The notes: generated by a model not told the origin, from the sequence alone. A DNA stretch of 64,000 nt from Dendrolimus kikuchii (GCA_019925095.2 CM034389.1:14391435-14455434), one strand, 5' to 3'. Counted from the stretch's first letter, positions 1 to 12,145 are shown. Made by a program: numbers and translations.

Positions 1-324
1 AATCCGGAGCCTCGTTGTAGTGAGGTAAGCCGCTAAAGTTAGCTTAGCTTAGCCCACTCAACCACAACAAAGGTCACATTTTATTGAGAATTTCTATAAA
101 ATAAAAGTCTTTAACTCCACAAACGACTGCAAATACCTAAGTTTACTAGACCCATGTAATTTAATGCCCACTATTAAAGACTAACATTTTCTAATTTACT
201 TATTTCTTCTTTCCCATTAGCCTCAGATGCCTATAGGCTTTTTGATGTTACTCTTGATTAATTGTACATAAATAATGATAGATCTTTCTGTAAAATAAAT
301 AAATGATACTGGAATGAACGTATT

Positions 325-440
325 GTCAATGACTTTTGCTCTGTAAAACGGGCGGTCTTATCACTAAAAAGCGATCTCTTCAAGAAAACCTCAGGAATGA
401 ATTTGAGATTATAATGACGATGGTAGTATACATAATACAT
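325..440 (-). repeat. LINE 3'-end fragment
   Basis: On the minus strand it encodes FIPEVFLKRSLFSDKTA, similar to the segment at 7437-7490. 'tatcactaaaaagcgatc' versus 'tatcgctaaaaagcgatt' shows the kinship. Only the 3' coding edge remains. Confidence 0.4.
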
Positions 441-916
441 AGTACAATAACTTAAATTCTAGTAACAAATATATAAATGCAGTAAATACAGATGTTTTAC
501 ATATTTAATAGATATATTTCTTGACATATTTGACATTATTCTTTTACCATATATGATTGCTTGTTAGGCTTCAACATATCTGATGATGATATACTTAATA
601 TGTATAACATACAAATACATATCTAAAAAAATTAAGTATTAAGTAATAAAAAAATCAATACGTAGTAGAAATACCTAACGTGTACCATTTCATATAATAA
701 ATTATTTAACATATTATGAATATGAGAAATTATCGAACTAACCAGTTTTTTATATTATTATGTATAATAAAGCTTAAACATGGAATATTAATAACTTTTG
801 ACTAGGAATACATACAATCGCCTCCCGCAGCGAATGATGATCGCAATAATATACCTCTTTTATTTAATTCATTTACGTTGAATTCTAGCTTAGACTTAGG
901 GTATTACTTTCATCTA
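441..916. other. AT-rich, nothing recognised
   Basis: Very AT-rich with no ORF, repeat or splice structure that I can support. Confidence 0.5.
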
Positions 917-1443
917 TCTATAATATTATAAAATTCTAAACATGGCTTGTCTGTACATTGAAGCTATTAAAAAAAATAACTGGACTAGACTATATAAACG
1001 ATGAAGAACATGATGCAATTTTTTTTAGATTTCTTTTCTGTTTATCGGTTTGTCTGTTTGTTCGGGATTCACGTAAAAGCTGCTGGGCCTATTTCAATGC
1101 GGTTTTCGCTAATCGACAGCAAATTCTTAGGCTTTAAATCTGTGCACTTTTTATTCTGGGAATTCCGCGGAAAATTTAATGGAAATTATTTAAAATAATG
1201 AAATTGAAAAAAAAAACGAATTCCAAGATGATTTTTTCATTGATCGATAGCAAGTCTTATGTATGTTTATAAAATTTACCCGGGAGTGATTTGAAGTTGT
1301 TCAGATGCATAAAATTAGCTTCTTCCGACACAGTTTCCACTAAAACGTTAGCTTACGAGTATATTCTTTTTTTAAATACTGCGATACTTTGTGTTCCGGG
1401 AATCCCGCGCCAATTTCATGACCAGTCGCGGGCATATCCTAGT
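917..1443 (+). repeat. Family A dispersed repeat (about 530 bp)
   Basis: It opens with 'ctataatattataaaattct' and holds the recurring blocks 'tgtttgttcgggattcacgt', 'tctgggaattccgcgg', 'cattgatcgatagcaagt', 'tgttccgggaatcccgcg' and 'cgcgggcatatcctagt'. Copies: 14573-15085 (+), 21115-21455 (-), 55137-55800 (-), 57258-57635 (+). The 65-residue ORF is incidental. The class is unknown; the directional end 'catatcctagt' suggests a retroelement 3' end. Confidence 0.75.
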
Positions 1444-1769
1444 AGATCATAAAATAATTGGATAGTCTGAAATTCCATCTCTCTGCAAACTCACTGCCAA
1501 TGTTAATGACCAATAAAAACGTCATTAACTGCATATTATGGAACTGCCATTAAAAAGTAACGGTCACTATAAATTGCATAATAGTAATAGCAGTAGGAAA
1601 ATTATTTCCAATAAAATTAATAGTCACCATTATTCCTTAAGACGTAGAAGTCCACAAGAACAGTTTTATATTAACTTATTTAAATCTTCAAATGACAACT
1701 AATATTAATAATGTAGAACATAAATAATCTTCTCTACAAATAAAAATGAATCTTAGCAATGTAATACGC

Positions 1770-1945
1770 ATAACTTGAAAACAACTTTACCGATTTTGAT
1801 TAAATTTTTTGTGTGTGTTTGAGTGAGGTCCCCGGATGGTTTAGATTTACAATTGGAACCGATAGGTGGCGCTGGGATCGAGTCCTAGATTTTTATTTTT
1901 TTCAAGGCAGGCAACGTCTGCCGGGACCGCTACTATCTTATAAAC
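1770..1945 (+). repeat. putative LINE 3' UTR fragment
   Basis: 'tttaccgattttgattaaat', 'ggaaccgataggtggcgctg', 'gcaacgtctgccgggaccgc'. Its style matches lepidopteran repeat 3' ends; single copy in the window. Confidence 0.3.
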
Positions 1946-2759
1946 CGGAAATTTACAAGAGACTTCTTTTGGAGACTGTGAGCTTTGATGACTAGATAAA
2001 AATAGGTCTCCTTACAATTTCTGTGTAATGTTCCTTTATATTTGTATTTTTCTATTCTAAAAAAACTAGGTCAGTAGGTTGCAAGAAAAACGATCTCGAA
2101 AAAGCTATAAAACGTACACGGATTACAGAGCTCAGGAATTTTCTTTCCAGTTTACACTTATTCCTACAGTTCGTATCTCAGTCTTGAGCCGATGTCCTTA
2201 TAAACACGTCATGTCAGTTTGTACATATATTTGTATATACTACAGTAATTTTCCTCAAAAACAGATAGGGTGATCGGTTTAAATTAAACATGAAAGTGCA
2301 TTTAAACAGCGAAAATAAGAAAAATTAGGAGTACCCATGATACTCGTACACGCAAGTGCGGTATCAAAACAATAAATGTACGCAGGCGTATGTGATATCA
2401 CTAACACGTCTTCATAAATGATAATGACGTTTCATATTGGCTTTTTTATTTAATTCGTTTGTTATGAGATATTTGCTCCCAAATTAATGGTCGTTTTAAG
2501 TATGAGGTAGATAATTCTGAAAAGATGGTCAGCCTTAAAAAGTTTTTTTAGCATTAGATGACATTAGTGTGAACAAGATATGTTAAATTCTTTTAAGGTA
2601 TAGGGTATTCGATTACGTGATTTTTTAGGGTTCCGTAGACTGTGAAAAAAAGATACATTTGTCGCCTCCAAGGAACTTTTCACTTATGTACATAGTAAAC
2701 TAGCACGCACTTGGCTGATTTGTTTTAGTAGGTATATTATTGTTGAAAAATTTGAGCGC
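1946..2759. other. AT-rich, nothing recognised
   Basis: No gene; the short ORF at 2079-2273 has no recognisable content. Confidence 0.5.
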
Positions 2760-2936
2760 AAGTAACCTTTAATGCACTTATATTAAATAAAACATATTCA
2801 GATATTTCGTAAACGAACCCCGTTGTTTGACATGGTCTGGGTGTCTGGAATCGGCTCCAGTGTGGTCCATTCTACGAGTATATTACCCATAATGCAAGCG
2901 TAACTTGCTTAGCTTGAGGTTATAAAATGTATATAT
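2760..2936 (+). repeat. SINE2-type repeat, 3' part
   Basis: 'tttcgtaaacgaaccccgtt', 'catggtctgggtgtctgga', 'gtatattacccataatgcaa', 'gcttagcttgaggttata'. The same blocks occur at 9555, 23440 (reverse) and 26600. Confidence 0.6.
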
Positions 2937-3513
2937 TAGGTTAGGGGAAAAGTTTCTTCGCATTTTATATAAATATTCAAATGGTTTTTTTATAAAGTTT
3001 ATTTACATTTGACTAAAATATGTAGGTGCCATTTTGTTGGATCACTTTTTGCCATCTTGTAGATAGGGACGTGATCCCATTGCTATAAAAATTTTGGGGC
3101 TTCTGATCAAAAAACAGCGACAAGTGGTTTTGGCAGTCCTCTCGTGATGTTAACCTGACACTGCCTAAGGAATTCTGCAGAGACCGAAACAGGTGAAAAT
3201 CTGAAGGTGCAAGGTCAGGACTATACGGTGGATGCATTAACACCTCCCAGCCAAACTCTCGTAATTTTTGCTGAGTGGCTAAATATGTGTGAGATCTAGC
3301 GTTATCATGGTGAAAAACCACACCCCTTCTGTGGATTAATTCCGGCCGCTTTCTCTCAACTTTTTGCTTTAATCTCATCAGTTGTTCGCAGTACAAGTCA
3401 GAATCGATGGTCCTGCCTGGCGGTAAGAGCTCATAATGAATAATGTCCTTCCAATCCCACCATACACACCGCATCACCTTGTTGCGAGTTAACCCGGGTT
3501 TCGCCACAGTCTC
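2937..3513 (-). mobile_element. mariner element, truncated
   Basis: It starts with a mariner-like terminal repeat (ttaggttaggggaaaagttt) next to a TA and continues through the C-terminal half of the transposase. The 5' half, including the first catalytic Asp, is absent: the sequence breaks at about 3513 into R1-clade LINE sequence. No matching mariner half was found to the right of the LINE. Confidence 0.85.
3013..3513 (-). pseudogene. mariner transposase, C-terminal half
   Basis: The frame reads ETVAKPGLTRNKVM, then WWDWKDIIHYELLPPG, VVFHHDNARSHT (second catalytic Asp), HPPYSPDLAPSDFHLF (third Asp, mariner DD34D type), and ends RWQKVIQQNGTYIF. About 166 residues remain of the usual roughly 345. 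The N-terminal helix-turn-helix DNA-binding domain and the first Asp are missing, so the protein is dead, although the surviving half has no stops or frameshifts. Confidence 0.9.
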
Positions 3514-4640
3514 AAGGGGGCGGCGGGTGCGCTATCACGCCTGCTCCCCAACATTGTGGGGCCGAACGCCACGTGTCGGAAACTCTTCGAAGGCATCGTA
3601 CGCTCGATGGCCCTCTATGGGGCCCCAGTGTGCCGGATCCCCCCCCATGGGACCTGGAAGCCAGGGTCCTAGCGTCGCTGTATACGTGGCGCAAAGAGGC
3701 CCTGGCCAGGGGCACCAGACCCGCGCCTCGCGAGATCGAGACGTGCCGATCGGAGCTCCGCCAGGTTGCCGTGGGGGTCTGGGAAGAACGCCTTCGACGC
3801 CCCAGCGCGGGCCCCGCCATCATCGAGGCGGTGAGGCCCGTCCTGCACGAATGGGTTAATAGACGTCACGGCACCCTGACGTTCAGGCTGACGCAGGTCC
3901 TCTCGGGGCACGGCTGCTTCGGGAGGTACCTGTGTCGCCTCGGCCGCGAGCTAACGTCAGGGTGCCATCACTGTGACATAGGCGACGAGGATACGGCGCT
4001 GCACACACTCCAGGACTGTCCAGCATGGACAGAGCAGCGCCGAGACCTCGTCGCCTTTACCGGATTTGACACCTCGCTCCCGGCCGTGGTTCGCACCATG
4101 GTCGGGAGCAAACCCGGATGGGACGCCGTCTCTTTCTTCTGTGAGCGCGTCATGCTTGCGAAGGAGGAGGCGGAGCGGGAGCGTGAGCGGACGTCATTGC
4201 TCCGCTCCCGCCAAAGGAGGACGCGCCGAAGCCGAAGGGCGGACTTCGACCTTCGGCCACCGTAAGCGGGCGGCGCGGGTGGGGCCCCTTGGGGCATAGG
4301 GGTTCTCACTCACCCGCACACGCCGTCGAGATGAGAACGTGAGTGTTCCGCGCGCGCTCATTTCTCCTCCTGTGGGGCGCGTTACAGACCGCCCCACGCC
4401 CGGACTAGACGTGGACAACGCTGGGGATTTAATCCCCCGGCAACGGAAGAGGCCTCGTGAGAGAGGCCCACGCCTGCCAGGGCATGCGGAGCCGGGAATC
4501 CCAATTACCCGTAGCCCTGGCATAAGGCGCAGGACGGAACACCCAGGGGTTTTAGTGGGTATCCCTAACTGGGGAGTGGCAATAGCGTGGCACCAGTTTT
4601 GACTGGGCGCGCTAGTGCCACCCCCGATCTGGCGAATCCC
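3514..4640 (+). mobile_element. R1-clade LINE, 3' fragment
   Basis: GC-rich sequence, strikingly unlike the flanks. It holds the end of an R1-like ORF2 and about 370 bp of 3' UTR. The left junction cuts into mariner sequence at about 3513. The right end is near 'ctggcgaatcccacac', after which the sequence turns AT-rich at once. R1-clade LINEs (R1, TRAS, SART, Waldo types) usually choose specific targets. No poly-A tail is seen. Confidence 0.8.
3535..4265 (+). pseudogene. R1-like ORF2 C-terminus with frameshift
   Basis: In one frame 3535-3640 gives SRLLPNIVGPNATCRKLFEG and SMALYGAPVC, typical of the region after the RT. The frame then shifts near 3645-3655 (a run of Cs) to a second frame from PPWDLEARVLASLYTWRKEA to the end. 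This includes LTFRLTQVLSGHGCFGRYL and a CCHC-type knuckle: CHHCDIGDEDTALHTLQDC-PAW. These features are characteristic of R1-clade ORF2 C-termini. The 5' truncation and the frameshift make it non-functional. Confidence 0.85.
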
Positions 4641-4829
4641 ACACATTTTCCTAATTTGAATTTGAAATTGTCTTCTTTAAAATTAAAACTTTTTAATGAT
4701 ACCAAAACCAGCCAGATACAAATGGTATAGCAAAAGATATCTTATTACAAGGTCATACATCTATTATGTCTGCCGATTATTTAGTATTTGTACGAATATG
4801 TAATAATATAATAAAGACTTTTCATCCCC

Positions 4830-5066
4830 AATCTATTATGTCCCATTGGGGAACAGACAGCTTGTCCAATTTAGTAATCGGTTCGGTGCAGGTTGCATCA
4901 CGATTTTATTCACGTTGTATATATAACAATATCACGTAGAACTGTTACACGGTTCATTAGGTTTCTTTCAGTGAGCTCATGAGCACCCAAATATCGAGCT
5001 TTTTTGTGTACCCGCGCCCTCTGAGTCTGGGACGCGTGCGCTAGCCATTACGCTACCACGACACAC
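4830..5066 (-). repeat. tRNA-derived SINE (SINE1), decayed
   Basis: On the minus strand: 'gtcgtggtagcgtaatggct', then 'gacaagctgtctgttcccca'. It matches the layout of the 19799 and 44300 copies. Confidence 0.5.
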
Positions 5067-5526
5067 ATATATACATACGTAGAACTAAATAATAAAAATA
5101 CTTAATTAACATAGCGTAAAATAATATGACAGTATACAGGTAAGTTAATAAATCCGGTTCGACAACCTGAGTGCTACGGCTTCGACAAAACTCTGCAAAT
5201 TTATTAATTTGCGTCATAAAATGTTCTGGACGATACCAATTTGATTCCAACACTATTTCATTATCGAGTTTTTATTGTAAATTGATGAACATTTTATATC
5301 TTTTGTAACTATTATAATATGAATAATCTTCAAAAGTCGTTCTAATTTGAACGAAAAACAATTCATGATTCTCATGTCCTTGATCTTTAAGTAATTTGGA
5401 GTTAATCATTAATCAAGCATCATTATAATAGTTCATTTACATAGTTTAAATGTGTATTCTTTTACAAATTTGTTATTTAGTTTTAAGCTTAAGATTAATT
5501 CCAGGCCACTATATGACACTGAATAT
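5067..5526. other. AT-rich, nothing recognised
   Basis: Sequence between a SINE1 copy and an LTR remnant; no coding or structural signal seen. Confidence 0.5.
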
Positions 5527-5870
5527 TGTTACGAGTGTGGGATTCGAAATTAAAGTGCTGTTGGAATTACTATAGAGTTTATTGGAACTATACAAACACG
5601 TATAAAACAGGTACAAATAAAACTAGAGACTACTTGTTATAATCTGCACGATCAATAACATGCGCAAAATCCGTCACTATATCACTTGTCGAATGTACAC
5701 GTCTTGCTTGTATCGTAATCGTCGCTCGACTGCCTCACCCCTCCGATCGGGCATTGTTTTATAGTAAACTGTACAATACACAATGGAAGCTCGTGGTTTG
5801 GGTTCTTCCAAGAAAATGTAATTTGCACACCTGCGAACGGCCAACAAAGTTGAAAACAATAACAATAAAG
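5527..5870 (-). mobile_element. degraded LTR copy, same family as 22390
   Basis: It starts tgttacgagtgtgggattcg like the 30003 copy and follows it through 'actatagagtttattgg', 'aaacacgtataaaacag' and 'gtctcgc/gtcttgc ... ctcgactgcctc'. It then decays; the far end (gacctgagttgtaaca) is not present. Confidence 0.6.
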
Positions 5871-5935
5871 ATTAGTTCGACATTAATGACGACCATAAAA
5901 GAAGTAGAAAAACAATAGCATGTTTTTCTTAATTA

Positions 5936-6419
5936 CAAATTCTAAATATAAAGTAAACAAAAGAATTCCTAAATCCGGAAGGCAATAAACCACGCCTTTA
6001 CGACAGGCAGGTGTGCACATTTATTTGACAGTATGTAATAATATAATAACTTGTTCATTAGTAGACGAATGTTTCTCTACTGAAATGAGAATTCTCCATT
6101 CCTGGGCAATAGACGGTCTACCCGCCAAGAGTATCCAAGGTGGAGATTTCACACATCGGTAATCTCGATTTTTATGTTTCCTTACTATATCTTTTTCGTT
6201 CAATTTAAATACCTAATAAATATAACAAGCCTGCTTCCCGGTAAGAATTCGAACCCAAGTTATTAAGAGTAACAATTAGAGCTTATTAGTCTTTTTTGTA
6301 TAGATAACCCAAATACATTGTTTTTCCTTAGAAGATCATTTTTGTACATTACAAACAGAATTTATGCAATAAATTACAATATTTAATGATGTTTAAATGT
6401 CGAGTTCAACTACAGCTAC
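5936..6419. repeat. 484 bp direct tandem duplication, copy 1
   Basis: From 'acaaattctaaatataaagt' to 'gagttcaactacagcta'. Copy 2 follows directly. It includes a SINE-like piece 'tttcacacatcggtaatctc'. The two copies differ by scattered substitutions and small indels (for example in the stretch before 'acgacaggcaggtgtg'). Confidence 0.85.
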
Positions 6420-6899
6420 AAATTAGAAATATAAAGTAGACAAAAGAATTTTAAATCCGGAAGGCATTAAACGTTTTATATTACGACAGGCAGGTGTGCG
6501 CATTTATTTGACAGTATGTAATAATATAATAACTTGTTCATTAGTAGACGAATGTTTCTCTACTGAAATGAGAATTCTCCATTCCTGGGCAATAGACGGT
6601 CTACCCGCCAAGAGTATCCAAGGTGGAGATTTCACACATCGGTAATCTCGATTTTTATGTTTCCTTACTATATCTTTTTCGGAAATTTAAATACCTAATA
6701 AATATAACATGCCTGCTATGATATCAGAATTCGAACCCAAGTTATTAAGAGTAACAATTAGAGCTTATTAGTCTTTTTTGTATAGATAACCCAAATACAT
6801 TGTTTTTCCTTAGAAGATCATTTTTGTACATTACAAACAGAATTTATGCAATAAATTACAATATTTAATGATGTTTAAATGTCGAGTTCAACTACAGCT
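6420..6899. repeat. 484 bp direct tandem duplication, copy 2
   Basis: The second unit of the same duplication ends at 'aactacagctaaagttag', immediately before the T-run that precedes a Family B repeat. Confidence 0.85.
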
Positions 6900-6907
6900 A
6901 AAGTTAG

Positions 6908-7222
6908 ATTTTTTTTTTTATAGCTGGAGTACAGCAAACATGCTAACGGCCCACCTGGTGGAAAGCGGTTACCGTCGCCTATGGACATTTGCAACACCAA
7001 AGGTGCTAGAAATGTGCTGCTGCTCTCTTAAGGGAGAAGGGAACCTGGTCACTAATGCCGGAACACAACTCAAGGTTGTTATGGCGACATACTTTAGACC
7101 AGGGGTGGTCGCCATCTAGCCAGGCAAATGCCCTACCACCTGGCTGAGTATTGTTTTGTCGCCTCTTACGACAGGCCGCCCGGCCGCAGGAAATTGTATT
7201 CTTTCTCCGTTCCTGCACGGAA
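6908..7222 (+). repeat. Family B dispersed repeat
   Basis: After a T-run, 'tagctggagtacagcaaaca' leads to 'gtggaaagcggttaccgtcg' and ends 'ttctccgttcctgcacgg'. It aligns end to end with 10822-11130 and the reverse of 62190-62485. The 83-residue ORF is not conserved among copies. I cannot assign a class: there is no coding domain and no clear terminal repeat. Confidence 0.75.
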
Positions 7223-7357
7223 AAACATATTATTAAATAATCGAATTAGTACGGATAAAGGTGCAATAGTGTCCAATGGATAAATTGCTATTCACCAAAC
7301 TGACGTAAACTATGTGTATACTACATAATAACGCACACTTTTAAACAAATATATAGA

Positions 7358-7495
7358 TAGATAAATGACTCTTTATTCTACACCAATATAAAAATGAACT
7401 TACATACTAAAATTATATCTAATTACGCACAAAGAGACTTATCGCTAAAAAGCGATTTTTTTCCTGACAACCTCAGGAACGAATTTATTTATTTA
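7358..7495 (-). repeat. LINE 3'-end fragment with AGAT tail
   Basis: It starts with an agatagata tail, then 'ctctttattctacaccaata' and the 'cgctaaaaagcgat' block shared with 325-440. The first half also matches 35093-35170. Confidence 0.5.
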
Positions 7496-9554
7496 TGTAT
7501 TATGGACCATCAACAGGAGATACATCATATACATTCGTCTTAAATCTAAACAATGCTCATGCTAAATATACTCCCTATTATTGGTGGTCACATCATGCAT
7601 TATGTCATATATTGTAAGATTTCAAATAAAAAGTTAAATTTAGATGATTTACATATTACAAAATATTAATTAAACAATAAAATTTAAAAAAAATATGCTG
7701 AAAATAGCAATAATTAAACATTGAGATGATAATAGCAGTGCTTCACTTCATTTGACGCTTTTGTTCACATAGGCCCCATTAATACTTTTACTCGTCTGAG
7801 CATAAATACCTCTAATCCCAATTAGTTGAAAAACTAATATGAACTTGAGAGCTCGCCTTTACTGGAGACAGTTAAAAAGTGAATTCCAATTTGGTTGGCA
7901 TTCTTGTACGTGGCAGAGGTACAAATTGTCGTTCCAGTGTTTAATGGGGAACATTAGCGTGTTCAAACCATGGACGCACTCCGGATCGATACCATTTGTG
8001 GCGCTCATTACATCTTATGACCATGTAGGGCCCAAAAGTAACGTAAAAACGTCAGCCTTTTTCTTTAACGATTGACATAAGTCATTCGCGAAACTATTAC
8101 AACATATCACTGAGTATCAACTGCCACTGAAAGTCTTTAACAAATCATAACAGAAATTGTTGAAGTAATTCTATCAAAAAACAAAAATACATTAAGATCT
8201 AATACGGTCCAGAAGATTCTAAAAATACAACTTATATAACTTTCGTTTAACTGTTCTGACATCATGTAATAAGTAAGTCTTTTTACAGTGGTTTTAATAC
8301 AACCAGACAAAGGATTATATTTATCCTGCAAAAGCGTTTTCTCGTTGGATAGACTAGGAAAGCTAATCTAGATGGTATTCAGGTCTTGGTTTATAGCCCT
8401 GCCATCGCAATTCCCAAGCAAATATGATCGACCTATCAGTGCATAATCGACAAAAAAAAATTGTCAGAGTTCAATAAATTCATACATAACATACACAACT
8501 TTTTAGATTTTTTTAAAAACAAAACATAACAATTTTTTTAAATTGTTTTTAAAAGTCTCAAATGTCACTAAGAGTCTATATACAAAATCACATATTTCAA
8601 TGATTGTAATTTAGCACCGTTTGAATATGTACAATTTGTTTAATTTCTCACCAAACAAATGTCAAAACAGGATATTACCCGCGAACAGTGTATAATTTAC
8701 AGTAAATGTGCATTTAAAGGGTGCAGCAAACAGCACACCGCGAGAGTATCCACCGGTGAAAGTGCGCAACGCCCTGTTATGGCGGTATTTCTCATTCCTC
8801 ATTCACCATTTTCTCTTATTATCAGTTTAAATCTGTCTTCTCGCCATTGGAGACACGGCCATAATTCTCACAATAGGAATTATTAATGACCGCATAGATT
8901 TGATACTATCACTACTTGCCGACCAACGTGGCCACGGAAACGAAACTTAAAATAAATTTATTGGCAATTTAAGCCACTCGTTAATCCAACTCAGTGACTA
9001 TTAACTCCAAAATAATTATCTTTGAAGACTGATTATTTACGCTAATGTAATGGTAATGACACTAGGAAGAGTCCTATTGTAAATAAGCGTGATATATGAG
9101 TAGTTAGTCCAAATGAAAAAGTGCCATGTTTTAAACCATTTTAGAATCGCTATGAAATTGACAAACTATTTTTAGTTGGTTTGTTAGGTCTCAGTAAAAA
9201 AAAATGTACCACAAGAGTCCAAAATCATGAAAAAATATTAAATATTAAAAAAAAAATATTTAAGTTATTTTTTATTTTTAAATTAAACAGTAGCACAAAG
9301 ACAGACTTAAAAAGTCCTAGATTTTTGCAAGTGACACCAATAAGAGCGAGCTATAGTGTATAATAAAAAAAAAACGAAAATGGCCGATAACTAGAAAACT
9401 TCGGCACTTTCATTAAGCATAAATTTTGATTTTCTGTTAAGTCATGATGTCCCTCACCCGCAGGTAAAGGATTATCCATTAATTACGCCACTACCTGTAT
9501 ATACGACATATTATAAGTTAGTAGTTTTCGAGTTCTGGCATGCTATGTTAACTT
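7496..9554. other. no gene recognised
   Basis: AT-rich. Short ORFs (7839-8075, 8137-8331, 8659-8886) lack domains or splice context. 8690-8790 is slightly CpG-enriched ('acaccgcgagagtatccacc'). Confidence 0.5.
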
Positions 9555-9710
9555 TCGTAAACCAACTTTCCATTATTTACTATGGTCTGGGTGTGTGGGA
9601 TCGGTCCCTGCGTGGTCCCTTGTATATTACCCATAACACAAGCTTAAATTGATTAGCTTGAGAATATACCATGTGTGTGTTTGTCTGTCGATTATTAAAA
9701 AAATATACAC
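9555..9710 (+). repeat. SINE2-type repeat, 3' part
   Basis: 'tttcgtaaaccaactttcca', 'ctatggtctgggtgtgtggg', 'tattacccataacacaagct', 'gcttgagaatataccatgtg'. Confidence 0.6.
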
Positions 9711-10009
9711 CTTGTTATAAACTAATTGATTAGGTATTGCATTTATTTCTTTTTCCTGATCGTTTTGAAATTGGGTTTTCAATTTAATATTGCGAGTATT
9801 GTATTATACTATCATATTATCGCCTATCTACCCAAATTAATGGTTTCTCTCAGTTCATAATTCCAACTTTTGCATAATAGACTACCAATTTTGTGCCATT
9901 CTCTTTTATTGCATTATGTTCATCATTAACTATATACACCTGATTACTATTGGCAACAACATGCTTATCCAGCTACATGGCCGTTAAAATCGCGTTTGAA
10001 CTATGGAAA

Positions 10010-10125
10010 GCGAAGAGTGAAGCGCGAGCGCATCAACACAAGAGTGTGACCTCTGCGAGGCGCGCGGCAAGGTCACGAACGCGCGTGCGCCTCAGTCGTG
10101 ACCCGCTCGCGCGCCTCAAATAACA
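10010..10125. promoter_or_regulatory. CpG-rich islet with fold-back
   Basis: A GC-rich block. Arms gaggcgcgcg....ggtcacga (10057-10078) and its reverse complement (10096-10117) match at 18 of 22 positions. Each arm carries a nuclear-receptor-like half-site (aaggtca / tgaccc). It may be an enhancer; there is no convincing exon. Confidence 0.35.
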
Positions 10126-10817
10126 CCGGCCAACACGATTTTCACACCAAACACTTACATCATAGAGTCTATTATCACTTAGTGCTCGATGCAGGCACAA
10201 TGTCTCGGTGTATCTAAACCTCCAAAATAGGGCTGTCACTTACATAAATTTATTAATTGAGAAATATTTTTTAAAGAATCCCATTGTATGGGCTCTTCAA
10301 ATACATATATTCCTTAGTACTTTACGTTAATTGACAAAGAGACTCATAATCGCGCAAATAGGCAGAACCGTAGGTAGTTTCACTTCATATTAAACTTAAA
10401 ATTAGATTGTATCAGCACCTCATATCAATAACGTAGATTCAAAACCTATCCGGGAAACATAAACCACTTAGATAGTGTTTTGTTGAACGAAAACATTAGG
10501 CAGAATGCGAAAGAACTGATATGTGAGACCCTCTATTCAAATTCAAATTATTTTCCAAAAGTTTTTACATTTACATTATTAGTAGTGTTATTGACACACA
10601 TCTAGTTCTCTGCAAACCACGGGCCATAAAATGGCCCGGACTTTTGAAGGGCTTGCGTGCTGCCATGCGGAGACCAACACGTAGAGGCCCCTTGACAAAT
10701 TTAATCTAAATGTGGCGTGACACTTATTATTGACATAATTCTTAACATTACATAACATAAATTGTTCGGTTAACTATGGCACCCAGACATTATTTGTAGG
10801 AAATTGTAGCAGATATA
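10126..10817. other. no gene recognised
   Basis: AT-rich; a 7 bp stem-loop, cgggcca-taaaa-tggcccg, at 10620-10638, in what may be an old LINE fragment. Confidence 0.4.
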
Positions 10818-11131
10818 TTTTTTTTTTATTACAGGAGTGCAGGAGACAGGCAGACGGTCCACTTTATGGAAAGCGGTTACCATCGCCTATAGACATTTAC
10901 AACACCAAAGGAGCTACAAATACGCTGCTGCTCTCTTTAAGGTAGACTGGAACCTGGTCACTAATGCCGAAACACAACTCAAGGTTGTTATGGCGGCATA
11001 CTGTAGACTAGGGGTGGTAGCCATCCAATCGGGCGAATACCCTACCTCCTGGCTGTTGGTTGTTTTGTCACGTCTTACGACAGGCTACCCGGCCGTAGGA
11101 AATTGTATTCTTTCTCCGTTCCTGCACGGAT
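10818..11131 (+). repeat. Family B dispersed repeat
   Basis: The same order of blocks as at 6908: T-run, 'acaggagtgcaggagacagg', 'gaaagcggttaccatcgcc', 'acctggtcactaatgccg', 'ccgttcctgcacgga'. A 99-residue ORF runs through it but is frame-inconsistent with other copies. Confidence 0.75.
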
Positions 11132-11839
11132 ACTGACTAATCTTCGAATGAGGAAGCTGTAGTCCAACAGTGCGACATTTATGAGCTTATTAATTAATTT
11201 ATCCTAAATCCGATGTACGACATTTGCTAATCCAGGTTGTATAAATGTGGAGGGTATGTCATTTATTGCGTACATACAGACAGGTCCAAGCCTAGTGATT
11301 AATTATATGAAAATGTTTTGCAAAAAATCCGATGAAATGAAAAAAATGTAAGACCACCACGACGGCCGTAATAGTAATGCCAGCCCTATTCAAAGTAACA
11401 CGCTATACTACTCTCTTACCTCGACTGCACGGCACGTCTATTCGGTTCTCGGCAAAAACCCAATATGAAAGTATATTCCTTATTTTAGTGACTCATCCTG
11501 GTTTCATGTTAGTACTTATTGCGCGTCCCAGGCAATTGAAAATTTAATACGATATTTTGAATAAGGTGATTCAGACAGATAATGTTACCAGAGTTTTAGG
11601 CATATTTCTAGGTAACACAAACCCAGTTCCTGTCACTTTAAAGAGATTGTTCGCTAGACAGAAGACAATAAAACATTTTTAATTGGAGTCTATTTTTATC
11701 TTGTAATAAACGTACACCTACAATAATAAAATCTTGACCAAATATTACGTATCATAAATATTTTAATAAAAGGCTAATGTGAAAAAAATATTAAAATGAA
11801 GTAAAGTTAACAGCTACCCTCTCGATTAATATGAGGTAC
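11132..11839. other. no gene recognised
   Basis: AT-rich sequence between a Family B copy and a Family C copy. Confidence 0.5.
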
Positions 11840-12145
11840 AACCACTTTATAAGAAAAGTTTTTGCTTAAGTTTTTGCCACTATACATAATAATACAAAGT
11901 TTTAACGGTTTTAAGCGCAGTATTTTATTTGGTTTTTATTCCGACATTTCAGCCACTTCGGTAGCTGTAATCACGGAAGACAAAGAGCTTAATTTAAGTA
12001 TTATTAAAGTTTTTATTTAGCCTACCGCCAACTTATTCATTTAATTATTTAGTATTAAATATTGTTTATGGTTATTATTTACTCTGGAATAAAAATCAAA
12101 TAAAATACCACGCTCAAAACCGTTAAAACGTAGTATCATTAAGCT
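11840..12145. repeat. Family C palindromic MITE
   Basis: Inverted arms: 'aaagttttaacggttttaag' at about 11898 and 'caaaaccgttaaaacg' at about 12115, with the inner block 'ttattccgacatttcagcca'. The related copy at 27642-28079 is more symmetric. Confidence 0.6.
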
